DNA from: Bacillus oleivorans
GTDB taxonomy: Bacteria; Bacillota; Bacilli; Bacillales; JC228
Assembly: GCF_900207585.1 (NCBI RefSeq)
Contig: NZ_OAOP01000004.1
Coordinates: forward strand, 248,001 to 312,000
DNA length: 64,000 nucleotides
Reading direction: 5' to 3'
The notes under the pieces are model-generated. The model saw only the letters and a list, made by a program, of their open reading frames with translations, made no database searches and was not told the DNA's origin. Position 1 is the first letter of the stretch. Each line of letters starts with the position of its first letter. Positions 8,815 through 17,255 of the stretch are shown in pieces. The translations under genes and the position numbers were made by a program.

Positions 8815-8950
8815 GTGAAACGGAGGGACGGTTCTCTTGTTTCACTTGGATTGGAAACGTAAGAACCGTCTTCTTGTTCCGCTTGTTCCGCCCTTAAGTG
8901 AAACGCAAGAACCGTCCCCATGTTTCCATGTTTCTGCCCATGTTTCTGTA
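8815..8950. repeat. cluster of three GGGACGGTTCT-family repeats in divergent promoter region
   Basis: Three degenerate copies in tandem: GTGAAACGGAGGGACGGTTC, then GGAAACGTAAGAACCGTCTT and GTGAAACGCAAGAACCGTCC. The first two are in opposite orientation and can pair. Unlike the other copies these lie upstream of genes on both sides rather than at a stop codon. Confidence 0.75.
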
Positions 8951-8986
8951 GATGAGTTGTTTTGGATAGAAGAGTAAGGAGGGGAA

Positions 8987-9360
8987 ATGATGCAAATAAA
9001 CCTATTTACAATTATCATTGCATCGCTAAGTATTTTTGGAATTGTGCATTTACTAACTGGTGATTTACAATGGGGGATTTTAGCAGCACTTGCAATTGGT
9101 GTAGCTGGCCTAAAATGGATCAGAGTGAAAAAGAAAGAGACAAATGATGAAATTGAGTACGATGAAAGGGTAAATCATAATATTAACTATGTACAATTCA
9201 GATTTTTTCGGTAGCTAATTTACTTTTACTGCTTTATTTATTAATAGCCGAACTGATTCTGGAACGCCAAACCATTCCAGTAAACTACCTGATTTTATAT
9301 TTAGGTGCCACTTTCTATATTGCCTACTTTATTGATCCGGCAATTGTGAAACGGAGATAA
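8987..9360 (+). pseudogene. DUF2178-like small membrane protein, frameshifted
   Basis: An open frame of 75 codons begins after GTAAGGAGGGG, then ends early at TAG. Adding one T to the T6 run at 9203-9208 restores a 124-residue protein that continues SVANLLLLLYLLIAELILE and ends PAIVKRR. The restored product has four predicted membrane helices and a central DERV motif, as in DUF2178-type proteins. It is either a real frameshift or a one-base homopolymer sequencing error; the next gene shows the same kind of defect. Function unknown. Confidence 0.7.
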
Positions 9361-9400
9361 ACTTTTGTATGAAATTTTTATTATTTGGGAGGTACTCCGT

Positions 9401-9680
9401 ATGAATCAGCATTTTATTGTGATCGGAGCTCTTCTATTAGTACTTGCTTATTTAATTGGGTATAAAAAACAGACATGGTTACTATCTAGCTTTAATTATA
9501 AACGTGTGAAAGATCAAAAAAAAATTAGCCAGTTTAGTAGGTTCTTATAATTTAGCAGCAGGCATTGTTTTTATAGCCTGTTTCTTCATTGATAATCCCG
9601 ATGTAGAAATTTTATTGTCTGTATTTCTGATCGGATTTGTTGTTTTGCTGGTGTACGTTAATACGAAGATGGTCGAATAA
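9401..9680 (+). pseudogene. DUF3784-like small membrane protein, frameshifted
   Basis: Begins at ATG behind GGGAGGT and stops early after SQFSRFL. Removing one A from the A9 run at 9516-9524 restores a 92-residue protein continuing KLASLVGSYNLAAGIVFIAC and ending NTKMVE, with three predicted membrane helices. Size and layout match DUF3784-type proteins. It is 40 bases after the preceding broken gene and ends at a good terminator, so the pair was an operon. Confidence 0.7.
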
Positions 9681-9690
9681 GTTACAGGAA

Positions 9691-9723
9691 AAAGATCAGG
9701 AGTATACACACCTGATCTTTTAT
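9691..9723 (+). terminator. rho-independent terminator
   Basis: Stem AAAGATCAGG/CCTGATCTTT with a 10-base loop, running into T-rich sequence. It may also serve the minus-strand MetE-like gene from the other side. Confidence 0.8.
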
Positions 9724-9761
9724 ATGGTCCGCTATTTACTCTTTAAACAGAATTGGAAGAA

Positions 9762-9790
9762 TGAAACACAAGAACCGTCCCCCTGTTTCA
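9762..9790 (-). repeat. dispersed GGGACGGTTCT-family repeat overlapping a stop codon
   Basis: TGAAACACAAGAACCGTCCC followed by CCTGTTTCA on the plus strand, an inverted TGAAAC/GTTTCA pair. On the minus strand its first TGA is the stop codon of the MetE-like gene. Confidence 0.8.
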
Positions 9791-10894
9791 CCACACTTCT
9801 CCAGCAATCTGGATGACGTGGCGGATTTTTGCCCATTGTTCTTCCTCTGTAAGGACGTTGCCTTCCTCGGTTGAAGCAAAGCCGCATTGTGGGCTGAGAC
9901 ATAGCTGATTCTTAGGGACATATTGAGATGCCTCTTCAATTCGCTTCTTTATATTATCTACTGGTTCTAAATCAGCAAATTTTGATGTGATTAAACCTAG
10001 TACAATATAAAGATCGTCGCGTTTTACGTAACGAAGCGGTTCAAATCCGCCTGAACGGTCATCATCATACTCAAGGAATAGCCCGTCTACCTTAAGTTCA
10101 CCGAAGATTGTTTCTGCAGCACCATCATAAGGACCAGTAGCCGAATAAGTAGAGCGGAAATTACCGCGGCAAATATGCATTGTGATCAACATGTCTTCTG
10201 GCCGGTCCTTAATTGATTCGTTAATAGCTTTAGCAAATAATTGTTTCAGCTGTTCCGGTTCCTGTCCCCGTTCACGAATCATTTGCACACCTTGTTCGGA
10301 GAGAAATACAGCCCATGATGTATCATCAAGCTGCAAATATCTGCACCCTGCATCATAGAATGCTTGAATTGCCTTTTTATAAGCCTTTGTTAAATCAGCT
10401 AACAGCAATTCCTCATTTGGATAGATTTCTTTATCAATATTACCTCTATAGAAAAGCATATTAGGGCTTGGAATGGTCATTTTCGCAATATGCTGATTTC
10501 CAACAATGGAATGTAAGAATTTAAAATCCTCGAGCATTGGATGATTGTCAAAATCGATTTTCCCCACTACACGAATTGAGTGAGCCTTTGTAACAGCCCC
10601 ATGAAATTGAATTCCCTGTTCTGCTTCATAGCCTTCGACACCCACCAGGTTTTCTAAAAAGTCAAAGTGCCAGTAAGCTCTTCTGAACTCACCATCTGTA
10701 ATGGAGTAAAGCCCAGCAGCCTTTTGCTTTTCAACTAATTTAATGATTTCCTCATTTTCAATCTGGCGAAGCTGCTCTGCTGTAATCTCTCCCTTTTCCT
10801 TTTGCAGGCGAGCTTGCTTAATTCTGTCTGGTCTTAAAAAACTTCCAACATGATCAGCTTTGAATGGCGCTTTTACTGTCTTTGTCTCTGTCAT
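9788..10894 (-). CDS. MetE C-terminal-like cobalamin-independent methyltransferase (YxjG/YxjH-like)
   Basis: 368-residue protein resembling the catalytic half of cobalamin-independent methionine synthase. It opens KAPFKADHVGSFLRPDRIK and carries LQLDDTSWA, MHICRGNFR (zinc-binding His and Cys) and a late CLSPQCGFAST zinc cysteine. The B. subtilis relatives YxjG and YxjH are S-box genes linked to methionine recycling, with an unspecified methyl donor. The start is the ATG behind AGGGAGAAG. A SAM-I riboswitch and terminator lie upstream, so expression should rise when SAM is low. Confidence 0.9.
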   Translation of the reverse strand: MTETKTVKAPFKADHVGSFLRPDRIKQARLQKEKGEITAEQLRQIENEEIIKLVEKQKAAGLYSITDGEFRRAYWHFDFLENLVGVEGYEAEQGIQFHGAVTKAHSIRVVGKIDFDNHPMLEDFKFLHSIVGNQHIAKMTIPSPNMLFYRGNIDKEIYPNEELLLADLTKAYKKAIQAFYDAGCRYLQLDDTSWAVFLSEQGVQMIRERGQEPEQLKQLFAKAINESIKDRPEDMLITMHICRGNFRSTYSATGPYDGAAETIFGELKVDGLFLEYDDDRSGGFEPLRYVKRDDLYIVLGLITSKFADLEPVDNIKKRIEEASQYVPKNQLCLSPQCGFASTEEGNVLTEEEQWAKIRHVIQIAGEVW

Positions 10895-10937
10895 TACGAT
10901 CTTCTCCCTACTTTCATTTTTTCGAGGATTCAGAATA

Positions 10938-10966
10938 AAAAAAGTCTCTTCATAAGAAGAGACCAT
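10938..10966 (-). terminator. SAM-riboswitch-controlled terminator
   Basis: On the minus strand GTCTCTTC-TTAT-GAAGAGAC is followed by seven T, between the aptamer and the MetE-like gene: the expression platform of the leader. Confidence 0.88.
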
Positions 10967-10982
10967 TTTGATATATCAGTCA

Positions 10983-11090
10983 TCCTCTTATCTTTCAGGT
11001 TCTATAAACCTGCAGGAATTAGCACCTTGTCAAAATTGACAGGTTGCTGAGGTGTCATCGGGCCTTACCCTCAACCTCTCTTGATAAGAA
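10983..11090 (-). promoter_or_regulatory. SAM-I (S-box) riboswitch
   Basis: The minus strand shows the conserved core CTTATCAAGAGAGGTTGAGG, then GGCCCGATGACACCTCAGCA, the GGTGCTAATTCC segment and the closing GATAAGAG that pairs with CTTATC to form P1. SAM binding would stabilise the aptamer and let the terminator at 10938-10966 form. Confidence 0.96.
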
Positions 11091-11200
11091 TCCATATTTA
11101 ATTCAAAACCATTTGTCTGTAATACTACCAATTTTATAATCAAAAAGAAAGAGCTTTTTCAAAAATTTTTACTTTTTGTAAAAAACGACAAAACTCTAGA

Positions 11201-11213
11201 CGTGCCTGTCACG
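11201..11213. repeat. short copy of GTGCCTGTCAC repeat family
   Basis: CGTGCCTGTCACG, the core of a second dispersed family found at 24131-24177, 51310-51332, 52989-53015, 57493-57521 and in altered form near 63235. Here it lies between two divergent riboswitch leaders. Confidence 0.6.
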
Positions 11214-11292
11214 CTCCTACTTTTCTCCACTTGCATTTTGTAATTAATTCGTTTATGGTATTAAACATAGTTCAGTGAAATTTGAATATTGG

Positions 11293-11402
11293 TTCTTATC
11301 CAGAGAGACGTAGGGACTGGCCCGAAGATGTCTCAGCAACCACCCTAAAGTTAGGGCAAGGTGCTAATTCCAGTAGGCAAAATGCTGCCTAGAAGATAAG
11401 AG
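11293..11402 (+). promoter_or_regulatory. SAM-I (S-box) riboswitch
   Basis: Core elements in order: CTTATCCAGAGAGACGTAGG, GGCCCGAAGATGTCTCAGCA, CCACCCTAAAGTTAGGGCAA, GGTGCTAATTCC and the closing GATAAGAGG. It leads the monooxygenase/ATP-grasp operon and faces away from the other SAM-I riboswitch about 200 bases to the left. Confidence 0.96.
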
Positions 11403-11422
11403 GTATTTAACCATAACAATAT

Positions 11423-11457
11423 GGACCTTTCATCTTCGAAAGGTCCTTATTTTTTTG
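11423..11457 (+). terminator. SAM-riboswitch-controlled terminator
   Basis: GGACCTTTC-ATCTTC-GAAAGGTCC followed by TTATTTTTTT, between the aptamer and the first gene: the off-state hairpin. Confidence 0.92.
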
Positions 11458-11544
11458 CTTTAATCCAGTAAATGATTACTGAACTAAATTTGCAGATTAA
11501 TAGAGTCTGCTTAAGGAACCATTGATACAAGGAGATGACTACAG

Positions 11545-12597
11545 ATGAAATATGGATTCTGGCTGCCGATTTTTGGAGGATGGCTTCGAAATGTGGACGA
11601 TGAGCAAATGCCACCTACCTTTAACTATGCTAAAAAAGTTATACAATCTGCAGAAAATTGGGGTTATGATACAACCTTAATCGCAGAGCTATACCTTAAT
11701 GATATAAAAGGACCGGAGCACGATTCACTTGAGGCTTGGTCTACTGCTGCTGCTTTAGCAGCTGTTACGCATAAAATTGAAATTATGACTGCGATTCGCC
11801 CTGGTTTTCATAATCCTGCTGTGACTGCGAAAATGGCTGCAAATATTGACCGGATCAGTAATGGACGCTTTACTCTTAATGTTGTGTCAGCCTGGTGGGA
11901 AGAGGAAGCCCGTCAATATGGCGGTATTTTTACAGAACACGATGAACGCTACGATCGGACAGAAGAGTTTGTTGAAGTTTTAAAAGGGCTATGGACAGAA
12001 GATGTCTTCAGTTATGAAGGAAAATATTATTCTCTTAAAAATACTCATCTTTTCCCTAAACCGGTGCAGCGCCCGAATCCGATTCTTTACGCAGGCGGAG
12101 AAAGCCCTCGCGGAAAAGAGGCAATTGTCAATAACTGCGATGCTTACGTCATGCATGGAGGTACAGTGGACGAAGTAAAACAAAAGATTAACGATATGAA
12201 AAAGCGCCGTGAAGAAGCTGGCAAAGAGCCTTTTAGCTCTTTTGGCATGGCTGCCTATATCGTCTGCCGAGATACAGAAGCAGAAGCCGGGCAAGAGCTG
12301 GCGAGGATCACGAATGTAAAAGAATCGAGCGGTTATGCAGGATATAAGGATTTTGTCGGGAAATCCCAGCTCGAACAGCAAGTTAAACTATATGATTACT
12401 CTGTTTCTAACCGCGGATTACGTCCTCAGTTAATTGGTACGCCTGAACAAATCGCAGAACGAATTCTTGCGTATGAAGAGGCTGGGGTTGACCTACTGTT
12501 ACTTCAATTTTCTCCGCAATTAGAAGAAATGGAGCGTTTTTCAAGAGATGTCATGCCGCTAGTTAAGAGTCTAAGAGCGAAACAAACTACAATTTAA
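11545..12597 (+). CDS. LLM-class flavin-dependent monooxygenase (SfnG/SsuD-like)
   Basis: 350-residue TIM-barrel FMN monooxygenase of the bacterial luciferase-like family. Typical features are MKYGFWLPIFGGWLRN at the start, GFHNPAVTAKMAANIDRIS, GRFTLNVVSAWWEEEARQYG, RYDRTEEFVEVLKGLW and PILYAGGESPRGKE. The closest described relatives oxidise sulfones or alkanesulfonates (SfnG, SsuD) using FMNH2 from a separate reductase. Control by a SAM riboswitch supports a role in sulfur acquisition. The ATP-grasp gene follows 17 bases later. The exact substrate is unknown. Confidence 0.88.
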   Translation: MKYGFWLPIFGGWLRNVDDEQMPPTFNYAKKVIQSAENWGYDTTLIAELYLNDIKGPEHDSLEAWSTAAALAAVTHKIEIMTAIRPGFHNPAVTAKMAANIDRISNGRFTLNVVSAWWEEEARQYGGIFTEHDERYDRTEEFVEVLKGLWTEDVFSYEGKYYSLKNTHLFPKPVQRPNPILYAGGESPRGKEAIVNNCDAYVMHGGTVDEVKQKINDMKKRREEAGKEPFSSFGMAAYIVCRDTEAEAGQELARITNVKESSGYAGYKDFVGKSQLEQQVKLYDYSVSNRGLRPQLIGTPEQIAERILAYEEAGVDLLLLQFSPQLEEMERFSRDVMPLVKSLRAKQTTI

Positions 12598-12614
12598 AGA
12601 GAAGAGGGATTGAG

Positions 12615-13574
12615 ATGAGCAAAATTTATGTTCTTCACGAAAACCAAGAATGGACGGATCACCTGGTTAAAAGATTAGAAGAATTAGAGTTGCCCTTTGA
12701 ACAATGGTTTTTGGATGAAGGCGTGATTGATTTATCGCAAGAGCCTCCTGAAGGAGTTTTTTATAGTCGAATGAGTGCGTCTTCACACACGCGGAATCAC
12801 CGCTTCGCTCCAGAAATGACTGAATCTGTCCTTGCATGGCTCGAAAGACATGGACGAAGAGTTATCAATGGCACGCGCGCCTTGAGACTGGAAGTTAGCA
12901 AAGTTAATCAATACATGGCATTGAATCAAGCCGGAATTCGTACACCTAAAACGATTGCTGCGGTTGGGAAAGATAAAATTATCGAAGCAGCCCGTAAACT
13001 GGGCAGCCCTTCCTTCATCACAAAACATAACCGGGCTGGTAAAGGGCTAGGTGTTCAGTTATTCCATACGATTGATGCGCTGCAAGAGTATGTTTACGGA
13101 TCTAGTTTTGAATTGCCGGTTGACGGTATTACGCTAATTCAGGAGTACATCCAATCCCCAGACTCATCTATTACACGCTGCGAATTTGTCGGCGGAAAAT
13201 TTATGTACGCAGTCAGAGTCGATACATCTGAGGGATTTGAACTGTGCCCCGCTGATGCTTGTCAAATCAATGGCTTATTCTGCCCTGTTGGGGAGCAAGA
13301 GGAACAGCCAAAATTTGCAATCATCGAAGACTTCAATGAAGATTTTATTAAAGATTATCAACGATGTTTAAAAGAAAACAAAGTCGAAGTAGCAGGGATT
13401 GAATTTATCCGTGACAAAAACGGCGCCGTTTACACGTACGATATTAATACCAACACGAACTATAATTCTGATGCCGAAGCAAAAGCTGGGAAATACGGCA
13501 TGCTTGAAGTAGCCAGATTTCTTGGGGACGAGTTGAAAAAGCTGGAGGACAGTAAGACAGCTAAAACTGTATAG
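12615..13574 (+). CDS. ATP-grasp ligase, RimK-like, function unassigned
   Basis: 319 residues. A central to C-terminal ATP-grasp fold is visible: lysine-bearing GSPSFITKHNRAGKGLGVQL (~137-156), the LIQEYIQS hinge, CEFVGGKFMYAVRVDTSEG, and metal ligands in GIEFIRD and YDINTNTNYN near the end. ATP-grasp enzymes join a carboxylate to an amine or thiol through an acyl phosphate. The N-terminal ~100 residues look like a preATP-grasp domain with no motif I can assign. Co-transcribed with a SAM-riboswitch-controlled monooxygenase and followed by a terminator; the substrate pair is unknown. Confidence 0.82.
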   Translation: MSKIYVLHENQEWTDHLVKRLEELELPFEQWFLDEGVIDLSQEPPEGVFYSRMSASSHTRNHRFAPEMTESVLAWLERHGRRVINGTRALRLEVSKVNQYMALNQAGIRTPKTIAAVGKDKIIEAARKLGSPSFITKHNRAGKGLGVQLFHTIDALQEYVYGSSFELPVDGITLIQEYIQSPDSSITRCEFVGGKFMYAVRVDTSEGFELCPADACQINGLFCPVGEQEEQPKFAIIEDFNEDFIKDYQRCLKENKVEVAGIEFIRDKNGAVYTYDINTNTNYNSDAEAKAGKYGMLEVARFLGDELKKLEDSKTAKTV

Positions 13575-13586
13575 AAAAGTAAAAAG

Positions 13587-13618
13587 CCCTTTCAACTGAA
13601 TGGTTGAGAGGGTTTTTT
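13587..13618 (+). terminator. rho-independent terminator
   Basis: CCCTTTCAAC/GTTGAGAGGG stem (one wobble) and six T, closing the S-box monooxygenase operon. Confidence 0.88.
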
Positions 13619-13662
13619 ATGGAATTAACAAATATTTGATTAGTCGTATATATACGGGTCCT

Positions 13663-14517
13663 TTATAGCATTTTTTCTATAACGGCGCCTGCTGTAAGTT
13701 CTTTATTTATGGCGGATTCTTTGTAGGTGCGTTTGAAGTATTCTGCATAGAGCAGGTCTAACAGATAGAGCTGCGATATTTTGGCAGAAAGGCTCCCTCC
13801 TTGGAGGGGTCCTTCGTTTGCACCACATAGCAAAGTAATATCTGAGTAATTAGATAATGGTGATTTGGCAAAACGGGTGATCGAGATTACGTTAGCCCCG
13901 CGTTCCTTTGCCATTTTAGCTACGGCAATTGTATCCTTGGTAGAGCCCGAATATGAAATCACCACCGCTACATCCTTCTCCGTCATTAACGATGCTGACA
14001 TAATTTGAAGATGTGAATCAATTGCACACTCCGTTTTGTTTATGATTCTCATAAACTTATTTTTCGCTTCCATCGCTGTCATTAAAGATGCCCCGACACC
14101 AAAGAAGTGAATTCTTTCCGCTTCAATTAAATAATTAATCGCCTTTGAAAGATCGCCTTCATTTATATTATTGTAAGTTTCGGTTAACGCATTAATGTTA
14201 GTCGAAAGGATTTTTGATGAAAGCTCTGGGATCGTATCATCTAATGTAATTTGTCCGGATAGCTGCGGTGTTTCATTTTCAAGCGAGATACTATGAGCCA
14301 GTACAATTTTAAACTCTTGGTATCCTTTTAAATTCATTGTTTTACAGAATCTAAAAATACTCGATTCCCCCACCTGACAAGCATCTGCCAGATCGGTAAT
14401 AGACATATAAATCACATCTTTTATGTGCTCAAGCACATAATCAGCGACTTTCTTTTCCGTATTTGTAAATGATTGATATCTTGAATGAATCAGTGTAAAA
14501 ATATCGGTATTCGCCAT
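13663..14517 (-). CDS. MurR/RpiR family regulator of the sialic acid cluster
   Basis: 284 residues: an N-terminal RpiR helix-turn-helix (~1-77, with ITDLADACQVGESSIFRFCK) and a C-terminal SIS sugar-phosphate domain (~125-260, with FFGVGASLMTAMEAKNK and VISYSGSTKDTIAVAKMAK). The SIS ligand is probably an amino-sugar phosphate such as ManNAc-6-P or GlcNAc-6-P. It is the last gene of the nan operon, 12 bases after nanK, so it likely controls the operon that contains it. Confidence 0.9.
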   Translation of the reverse strand: MANTDIFTLIHSRYQSFTNTEKKVADYVLEHIKDVIYMSITDLADACQVGESSIFRFCKTMNLKGYQEFKIVLAHSISLENETPQLSGQITLDDTIPELSSKILSTNINALTETYNNINEGDLSKAINYLIEAERIHFFGVGASLMTAMEAKNKFMRIINKTECAIDSHLQIMSASLMTEKDVAVVISYSGSTKDTIAVAKMAKERGANVISITRFAKSPLSNYSDITLLCGANEGPLQGGSLSAKISQLYLLDLLYAEYFKRTYKESAINKELTAGAVIEKML

Positions 14518-14529
14518 ATAAGAGCTCCT

Positions 14530-15417
14530 TTAATTACTACTTCTTACATGAAGGGATACTGCGCCAAGAACACCTGCTTTGTTTCCTAGAGAAGCCTTCA
14601 TTATCTTTACATTAGAAAAACTTTTCATGATCAGATGATTTACTTGATTGGAAACCTTTTTAACCAGTTGATCCTGCTCCATAACCCCGCCGCCAATAAT
14701 AACGGCTTGAGGATTAAAAATATGAATTAAAGATGCAAGACCTATTGCGACTTCATACACCCAATCATGTACAATATGTTCTAACTGAGAGTCCCCTTGT
14801 TCTAAACGATTAAAAATAGCTCTCCCATTATTGAAGTTAGCATTTATTTCTTTCGCTTTCTTTACTAACGCAGTTGTTGAGGCATATGTTTCATAACAGC
14901 CGAAACTGCCACAGCTACAAGGATTCCCGTCTGGGCGGGTAATGATATGCCCAAATTCAGCGGAAATACCATCTGCCCCCTTAAATATTTTTGAATCAAT
15001 CACAATGGCACCGCCAATTCCCGTACCATAGGTTAAGCAAAGAAAATGGTTCAATCCTTGACCGGCACCAAAGAACATTTCACCTAGAGCTGCTGCATTG
15101 ACATCGTTTTCTAGTTGAACGGGCACCAGAAACTCCTGTTCTAAAATTTCCTTTAGTCGCATCCCGGTATAATTCGGTATATTCTCATTCGCATACACTA
15201 TATACCCTTCTTTACTGTTTACCTGCCCGGCTGTACTGATCCCAATTGCATCATACCCATGGAAGCTTGAAATGATTTGAATTAGCTTTTTAACTAAATA
15301 CCTTCCGCCTTTATGACTCTCCGTTTCAAACTCTTTAAAGTCTGCAATGTTCCCCTTTTCATCTGAAAGACATACTTTTATGGATGTACCGCCAATATCT
15401 GCTGCTAAAATTTTCAT
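14530..15417 (-). CDS. nanK: ROK family N-acetylmannosamine kinase
   Basis: 295 residues. The N-terminal ATP-binding motif is [19 protein letters not shown] and the ROK zinc motif is [10 protein letters not shown] (~135-146), with [12 protein letters not shown] before it. It phosphorylates ManNAc from the NanA reaction to ManNAc-6-P. ROK kinases vary in sugar choice, but position between nanE and rpiR in a nan operon makes NanK by far the best reading. The ribosome site AGAGG precedes the ATG. Confidence 0.9.
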   Translation of the reverse strand: MKILAADIGGTSIKVCLSDEKGNIADFKEFETESHKGGRYLVKKLIQIISSFHGYDAIGISTAGQVNSKEGYIVYANENIPNYTGMRLKEILEQEFLVPVQLENDVNAAALGEMFFGAGQGLNHFLCLTYGTGIGGAIVIDSKIFKGADGISAEFGHIITRPDGNPCSCGSFGCYETYASTTALVKKAKEINANFNNGRAIFNRLEQGDSQLEHIVHDWVYEVAIGLASLIHIFNPQAVIIGGGVMEQDQLVKKVSNQVNHLIMKSFSNVKIMKASLGNKAGVLGAVSLHVRSSN

Positions 15418-15502
15418 TTTTTTCCTCTTTTACGTATTATACTTAATTGACTATTTTTCCTGCAAAAACTTTAGAAGAAGGCGGAACTCTACTCATCTCT
15501 TT

Positions 15503-16192
15503 TTAATGAATCGCTTTAATAAATCTTTTCGTAATCTCCATCGGCCTTGTAATAGCAGTCCCGACAACAGCAGTATGAACTCCCAGCTGAATCACGCGCT
15601 TCAGTTCATCAGGTGTCCATATTCCGCCTTCTGCAATAACGGGAATATCAATAGCTTTTACTAGCCGCTCGATTAATTTAAAATCAGGTAAACTTCTTCC
15701 TGCCGTATAGTCTGTATAGCCACTTAAGGTCGTGCCTACACAATCAAACCCAAGCCTGTAAGCTTCTATTGCCTCTTCATACGTAGAGCAATCTGCCATA
15801 AATATTTGATCTGGATATTTTTGCTTGATGACAGGAAAAATTTCGCTGATAGTCGTTCCGTCTGGTCTGATTCTTTTAGTCGCATCTAATGCAATCATAT
15901 CAACTCTTTCCTTATATAAAAGGTCAATCTCCTTTAAAGTGGGGGTAATGAAGACATCAGAGCCTTCATAAACCGCCTTAATGATTCCGATAATCGGCAA
16001 ATTGACAGTTGCCTTAATTTCCTTTATATCTTCAACACTATTGGCTCTTATTCCTTTAGCTCCGCCAAGCATAGCCGCATAAGCCATTTTGGCCATAATT
16101 TTGGGGCTATGCAGCGGCTCTTCCGGTAAGGCCTGGCATGAGACAATAAGTTGTCCTTCTAAGTCTTGAAAAATTTTCTCTTTGCTGCTCAC
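15503..16192 (-). CDS. nanE: N-acetylmannosamine-6-phosphate 2-epimerase
   Basis: TIM-barrel epimerase converting ManNAc-6-P to GlcNAc-6-P. Signature stretches are GQLIVSCQALPEEPLHSP at the start, GAKGIRANSVEDI, PIIGIIK, DMIALDATKRIRPDG, MADCSTYEEA and PVIAEGGIWTPDE. I start at GTG (protein begins SSKEKIFQDLEG, 229 residues) because AGGAG lies 10 bases upstream and homologues begin there. A longer open frame adds 23 arginine- and cysteine-rich residues encoded by an odd intergenic stretch and is unlikely. Confidence 0.92.
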   Translation of the reverse strand: MSSKEKIFQDLEGQLIVSCQALPEEPLHSPKIMAKMAYAAMLGGAKGIRANSVEDIKEIKATVNLPIIGIIKAVYEGSDVFITPTLKEIDLLYKERVDMIALDATKRIRPDGTTISEIFPVIKQKYPDQIFMADCSTYEEAIEAYRLGFDCVGTTLSGYTDYTAGRSLPDFKLIERLVKAIDIPVIAEGGIWTPDELKRVIQLGVHTAVVGTAITRPMEITKRFIKAIH

Positions 16193-16261
16193 ATGCACAC
16201 ATCTCCTAAAGAAAACTTGGCAAGCGCTATAGGCACGGCGTAGACGATTGCATGCCCGCAC

Positions 16262-16401
16262 TTATCACGCTCGTTACGCCACGTCCAGATGTCTTGCTAG
16301 ACTAGGCCATCCTGGCCGTCGTACTTTACTCCTAAAAATTTTGACTACGACGTATTTGCTTCATTGCTAAAATTTTATACTTAAAGTGGAACATTAATTG
16401 T
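16262..16401. other. GC-richer intergenic spacer inside the nan operon
   Basis: About 140 bases between the permease stop and nanE, with a base composition unlike the surrounding AT-rich intergenic DNA. It contains small inverted pairs (GTCTTGCTAGAC; AGGCCATCCTGGCC; GTCGTA/TACGAC around a T-rich middle). Probably an inserted dispersed repeat; no gene seen. Confidence 0.45.
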
Positions 16402-17244
16402 TTATCCCTTCTCGGCTCCAATTGTAATACCTTTTGTGAAGTATTTTTGGAACATCATAAAGATTACTAGCATTGGGATGGCGGCTACAGTAGCACCTGC
16501 CATTTTATATGCAAAGTTTGGATTTAAATCCTGCATTAAGGTTGCAATCCCAACCATTAATGTTTTGGACTCTTCAGTTTGACCGACAACTAATTGCCAG
16601 AGGTAGTCATTCCATACAGTTACAAAGTTTAAAATAAATAGGGCGCCAATTCCCGGCTTGACCATCGGAAGCATAATCGTAAAGAATGTTTTAAACTCAC
16701 TTGCTCCGTCCATTCTCGCTGCTTCCCGCAAAGAATCTGGAATGGTATCAAAGAATCCTTTTAGCAGAAAGACACCAAAAGCGGTAGCCACATTCGGCCA
16801 AATCATACCATTTAGCGTATTGACCATGCCGAAATCTTGAATAATCCTAAACAATGGAACAATCATAACCTCTTTTGGGATCATCAGACTGGAAATAAAG
16901 ATTACAAATATAATATTTTTCCCTTTAAATTGCAGCTTTGAAAATGCATATGCTGCTAAAGAACTGACAGCAACAACCGCAATGGTTGTAACTAGCGATA
17001 CAATGATACTATTCATAGCCCAGCGGAATGCAGGCTGGTTGTTAAAGACATCGATATAGTTGCTAAGTGTAAAGGTTTCAGGAAACCAGTCAGGAGGCAT
17101 TTTTACGACATCTGAGCTGTTTTTAAAGGAACTCGTAATCAGCCAATATAGAGGGAATAGACTCAACAAGGCAAAGAATATAACTACGATGTTAGATATT
17201 GTATCAAGCTTTTCTCTTTTTGGTCCGTTCTTTGTTTTTTTCAT
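16402..17244 (-). CDS. sialic acid ABC transporter permease (MalG type)
   Basis: 280-residue membrane subunit with six predicted segments and an EAA loop (LREAARMDGASEFKTFFTI). The start is the ATG behind GAGGTGAT; a GTG three codons earlier overlaps the ribosome site. Third of the three importer genes, placed between nanA and nanE, so the ligand is very likely Neu5Ac. No ATPase gene in the window. Confidence 0.88.
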   Translation of the reverse strand: MKKTKNGPKREKLDTISNIVVIFFALLSLFPLYWLITSSFKNSSDVVKMPPDWFPETFTLSNYIDVFNNQPAFRWAMNSIIVSLVTTIAVVAVSSLAAYAFSKLQFKGKNIIFVIFISSLMIPKEVMIVPLFRIIQDFGMVNTLNGMIWPNVATAFGVFLLKGFFDTIPDSLREAARMDGASEFKTFFTIMLPMVKPGIGALFILNFVTVWNDYLWQLVVGQTEESKTLMVGIATLMQDLNPNFAYKMAGATVAAIPMLVIFMMFQKYFTKGITIGAEKG

Positions 17245-17255
17245 TTCTATCACCT

